A DNA stretch of 64,000 bases from Streptacidiphilus carbonis (GTDB lineage Bacteria; Actinomycetota; Actinomycetes; Streptomycetales; Streptomycetaceae). Location of the stretch: NCBI RefSeq assembly GCF_000787775.1, contig NZ_BBPM01000010.1:107945-171944 (forward strand). The letters are read 5' to 3'. The notes below the pieces were generated by a model, which saw only the letters and a list, made by a program, of their open reading frames with translations, did no database searches and had not been told where the DNA came from. Below are positions 62,325-64,000 of this stretch, piece by piece (the first letter of the stretch is position 1; each line of letters opens with the position of its first letter). The position numbers were made by a program, and so were the translations under genes.

Positions 62325-62588
62325 CTACTCGGTGGAACTTCTCAGCTCGGCGAGGGTCTCCTCGACCAGCACCTGGGCCCGGGCCACTGTTGCTGTCAGC
62401 AACTCGGCAGTGTCGCCCGGCGTCCCCAACAGTCTGCGGACGCGCGGGCCGAAACCGCATGGCGCGCCCGGCAGCGTCTCGGCGACGGCCAGAGCCCCCT
62501 TCTCGTTGAGACACCAACGCCGGTTCCCCGCGAACAGCGCCTGCACCAGCACGCCGACCGCCCGGGAGAGGCACAGCGACACATACAG
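62325..62588 (-). pseudogene. C-terminal remnant of a DUF4037 nucleotidyltransferase-like gene
   Basis: The last 87 codons before the stop at 62325 read SRAVGVLVQALFAGNRRWCL, NEKGALAVAETLPGAPCGFG and AELLTATVARAQVLVEETLA, which is the helical C-terminus of DUF4037 nucleotidyltransferases. The upstream half of the frame is shadow-like and the catalytic GSxxxD part is absent. It lies beyond the MarR gene end. Confidence 0.55.
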
Positions 62589-62729
62589 CGTGTCCGCCCG
62601 GGCAGAGGCACCGCCTCGGGTCGGCCGAGGGACTGCGACTCTCGTCGACGTCCACGAATGCGACGTCCTTGACCACGCCGACGTGTTCCGTTCGACCACG
62701 ATGACGGGCGGCAGTCGGTGAGGCGTGAG

Positions 62730-63434
62730 TCAGTCCGCGGGGGTGGTGGTCGACGCTCTGGATCCGACCAGGAGGAGACAGGTCACGGCCACGCCCACGA
62801 CTACTCCGGCGAGCAGCAGCAGCGGGTTGAGGGATTGGACGCTGCTGGTGCTGCTCGCCGGGGTGGCCGTCGTCCGGGTGCCGCCGACGGAGGTCCCTGC
62901 GGCGAGCGGGGCCGCTGAGGTGGAGATGGCTGCTGGGGCGACTGCGGCGGTCCTGGTGTCAGCGGTCGCCGGGGCCCCGCGGGTGGCGGCCGGGGCCGCC
63001 CCAGTGCTGCTTGCGGGCCCGGGTGGTGCTGTTGCCCGGGTGGGCGCCGGAGTGGCCCGCCGGGTCGTGGCGGCTGCCTCGACGATGACGCGGGCGATCA
63101 TGTCCGGGTGGACGGAGCAGAAGTAGGTGTAGGTCCCCGGTGTGGTGAAGGTGTAGGTCCAGGACTGACCCTTCTGCAGTTCAGGGGAATGGATGGCGAC
63201 CGGCGCGCTGCTGGTGGTGACGTCGTGCGGGGCGATGTCGTAGTTGGTCCAGGTGACCGTGTCCCCGGCGGTGACCGTCAACGACGGCGTGCTGAAGGCG
63301 TACTGCGCCATCCGGACGCTGTGGCCGGCGGCTGTGGCCTGGCCGGACGCCGCCAGGACGATCAGCCCGGCGGCGAGCAGACCGGCCAGCACCGTGGCCA
63401 GGGCGGCCAGGAGGCTGCGGCGGGGGGCGGTCAT
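62730..63434 (-). CDS. Membrane-anchored cupredoxin
   Basis: A 234-residue exported copper protein. Signal peptide/helix at 8-30. The cupredoxin domain (about 38-120) has type 1 copper ligands His70 (APHDV), Cys106, His109 and Met112 in YFCSVHPDM. A Thr/Ala/Pro-rich linker leads to a C-terminal membrane helix (about 203-226, PLLLLAGVVVGVAVTCLLLV). It should carry electrons or copper outside the membrane. Its ATG overlaps the YceI stop (ATGA), so the two are translationally coupled. Confidence 0.9.
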   Translation of the reverse strand: MTAPRRSLLAALATVLAGLLAAGLIVLAASGQATAAGHSVRMAQYAFSTPSLTVTAGDTVTWTNYDIAPHDVTTSSAPVAIHSPELQKGQSWTYTFTTPGTYTYFCSVHPDMIARVIVEAAATTRRATPAPTRATAPPGPASSTGAAPAATRGAPATADTRTAAVAPAAISTSAAPLAAGTSVGGTRTTATPASSTSSVQSLNPLLLLAGVVVGVAVTCLLLVGSRASTTTPAD

Positions 63435-63985
63435 GAGAAGTCCGCAGCAACGAGCAGGCGCAGTCGCCGGGCGGGCACCAGGCGGGGCAGCCTGAGTCCG
63501 GAGCTGCGGCGGACGGTTCGGCAGGCGAGGTTGCTGACGGCGAGGAAGATGAGCCGGTCGTCAGCGCACTGGCTGACCCGGGTGCTCAAGCATGCCTGCT
63601 GGGGAACTCCGCGGATCTGCCAGTGGCCCTGCACGTCCATGCGTGTCGGTTCAAGCTGCTCGATGCGCTCGGATTCGAAGCGCATCAGCGGGTGGCGACC
63701 GGCGTGCAGCCCACGGCGCCCGCGCAGGCCGCTCCGGTGCGGACGGCCGGCGCGGAGGGAATCGGCGCGGACGTCGATCCGCAGGGAGCACCGGTCTGTG
63801 TCCTGGTCCACTGTGAGGGTGGCGTCGGCGGAGGTGAAGCGGCAACGCAGTGTGACCAAGGGGCCGATACGGGCGGTGAGTTCGACGATGCAGCGTTCCG
63901 GCGGGGCGGTGTAGCTGCCGGGGAGCGGGAGGCAGAGATGGGGGGTGGGTGCGGTGGGCGGAAGGATCACGGTTTCAGCGGTCAT
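63431..63985 (-). CDS. YceI-like lipocalin-fold protein
   Basis: A 184-residue protein that resembles YceI domains: IVELTARIGPLVTLRCRFTSADATLTVDQD, RADSLRAGRPHRSGLRGRRGLHAGRHPLMRFESERIE and MDVQGHWQIRGVPQQACLST. YceI proteins bind polyisoprenoids or quinones in a beta-barrel. Here it lacks a signal peptide, so it is likely cytoplasmic. It is coupled by a 4-bp overlap to the cupredoxin gene; a shared electron-transfer role is inferred. Its promoter lies at or beyond the window end. Confidence 0.8.
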   Translation of the reverse strand: MTAETVILPPTAPTPHLCLPLPGSYTAPPERCIVELTARIGPLVTLRCRFTSADATLTVDQDTDRCSLRIDVRADSLRAGRPHRSGLRGRRGLHAGRHPLMRFESERIEQLEPTRMDVQGHWQIRGVPQQACLSTRVSQCADDRLIFLAVSNLACRTVRRSSGLRLPRLVPARRLRLLVAADFS

Positions 63986-64000
63986 GGTCGCCTCATAGGG

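Overview
The window is high-GC DNA with dense genes, GTG/TTG starts, GGAGG-type ribosome sites, ATGA-type overlaps and strong G+C bias at third codon positions. It carries a complete conservon (cvnA-D plus a CYP157-type P450), a bacterial terpene synthase, a SpoIIE-type phosphatase fused to a kinase-like ATPase, a class E-type sortase substrate (LAETG) and rare TTA codons. Together these point to Streptomyces, Kitasatospora or Streptacidiphilus, and probably to an accessory (arm-like) part of the chromosome. No rRNA, tRNA, CRISPR array, replication origin or intact transposase was seen.

Layout. 0-9.4 kb: a secreted beta-propeller-like protein, a small membrane protein behind two identical palindromes, an aldo/keto reductase, a SAM methyltransferase, the SpoIIE/HATPase switch protein, and a divergent HxlR regulator/QorB-like reductase pair. 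9.5-16.1 kb: an epoxide hydrolase, a 358-bp MITE-like element, a duplicated cysteine-motif protein of unknown function, a dienelactone hydrolase remnant, and a large secreted GH92 mannosidase with a ricin-B module. 16.2-25.7 kb: a beta-lactamase-fold hydrolase, a LysR/oxidoreductase pair, an MMPL transporter with its own response regulator and sensor kinase, and a LysR/DUF1330 pair. 25.7-28.3 kb is a gene graveyard (IS3 OrfA remnant, frameshifted genes, a phosphoglycerate-mutase-like gene with an in-frame amber stop) around an intact purN-like gene. 28.4-43.5 kb: metabolic, stress and regulatory cassettes (CMD protein, S66 LD-carboxypeptidase, MFS exporter, epoxide hydrolase with an XRE-cupin regulator, DUF1918, ArsR-AHSA1-DHFR operon, lipoprotein, ECF sigma-cupin-lactonase operon, LysR/alcohol dehydrogenase, flavin amine oxidase, MFS remnant).

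43.7-50.9 kb is the most notable block: conservon cvnABCD-P450, then a 44-bp perfect palindrome, then a terpene synthase overlapping a second P450. The conservon is a membrane-linked sensor/roadblock/DUF742/Ras-like GTPase switch. Its P450 lacks the ExxR motif, as known for CYP157, and its cvnC carries a TTA codon, implying bldA control. The terpene synthase and the normal P450 should make and oxidise a terpene.

50.9-57.5 kb holds two OmpR-type two-component systems, one beside a DUF347 membrane protein and the other behind a secreted helical-repeat protein, followed by a DUF1876/DUF1918 pair. 57.8-64 kb holds an unknown protein, an M23 peptidase remnant, an LAETG-anchored surface protein, a small HTH-like protein with tandem operators, a metallo-hydrolase/MarR pair with TGTACA operators, a DUF4037 remnant, and a translationally coupled YceI-cupredoxin pair. 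All functions are inferred from sequence reading without database searches.
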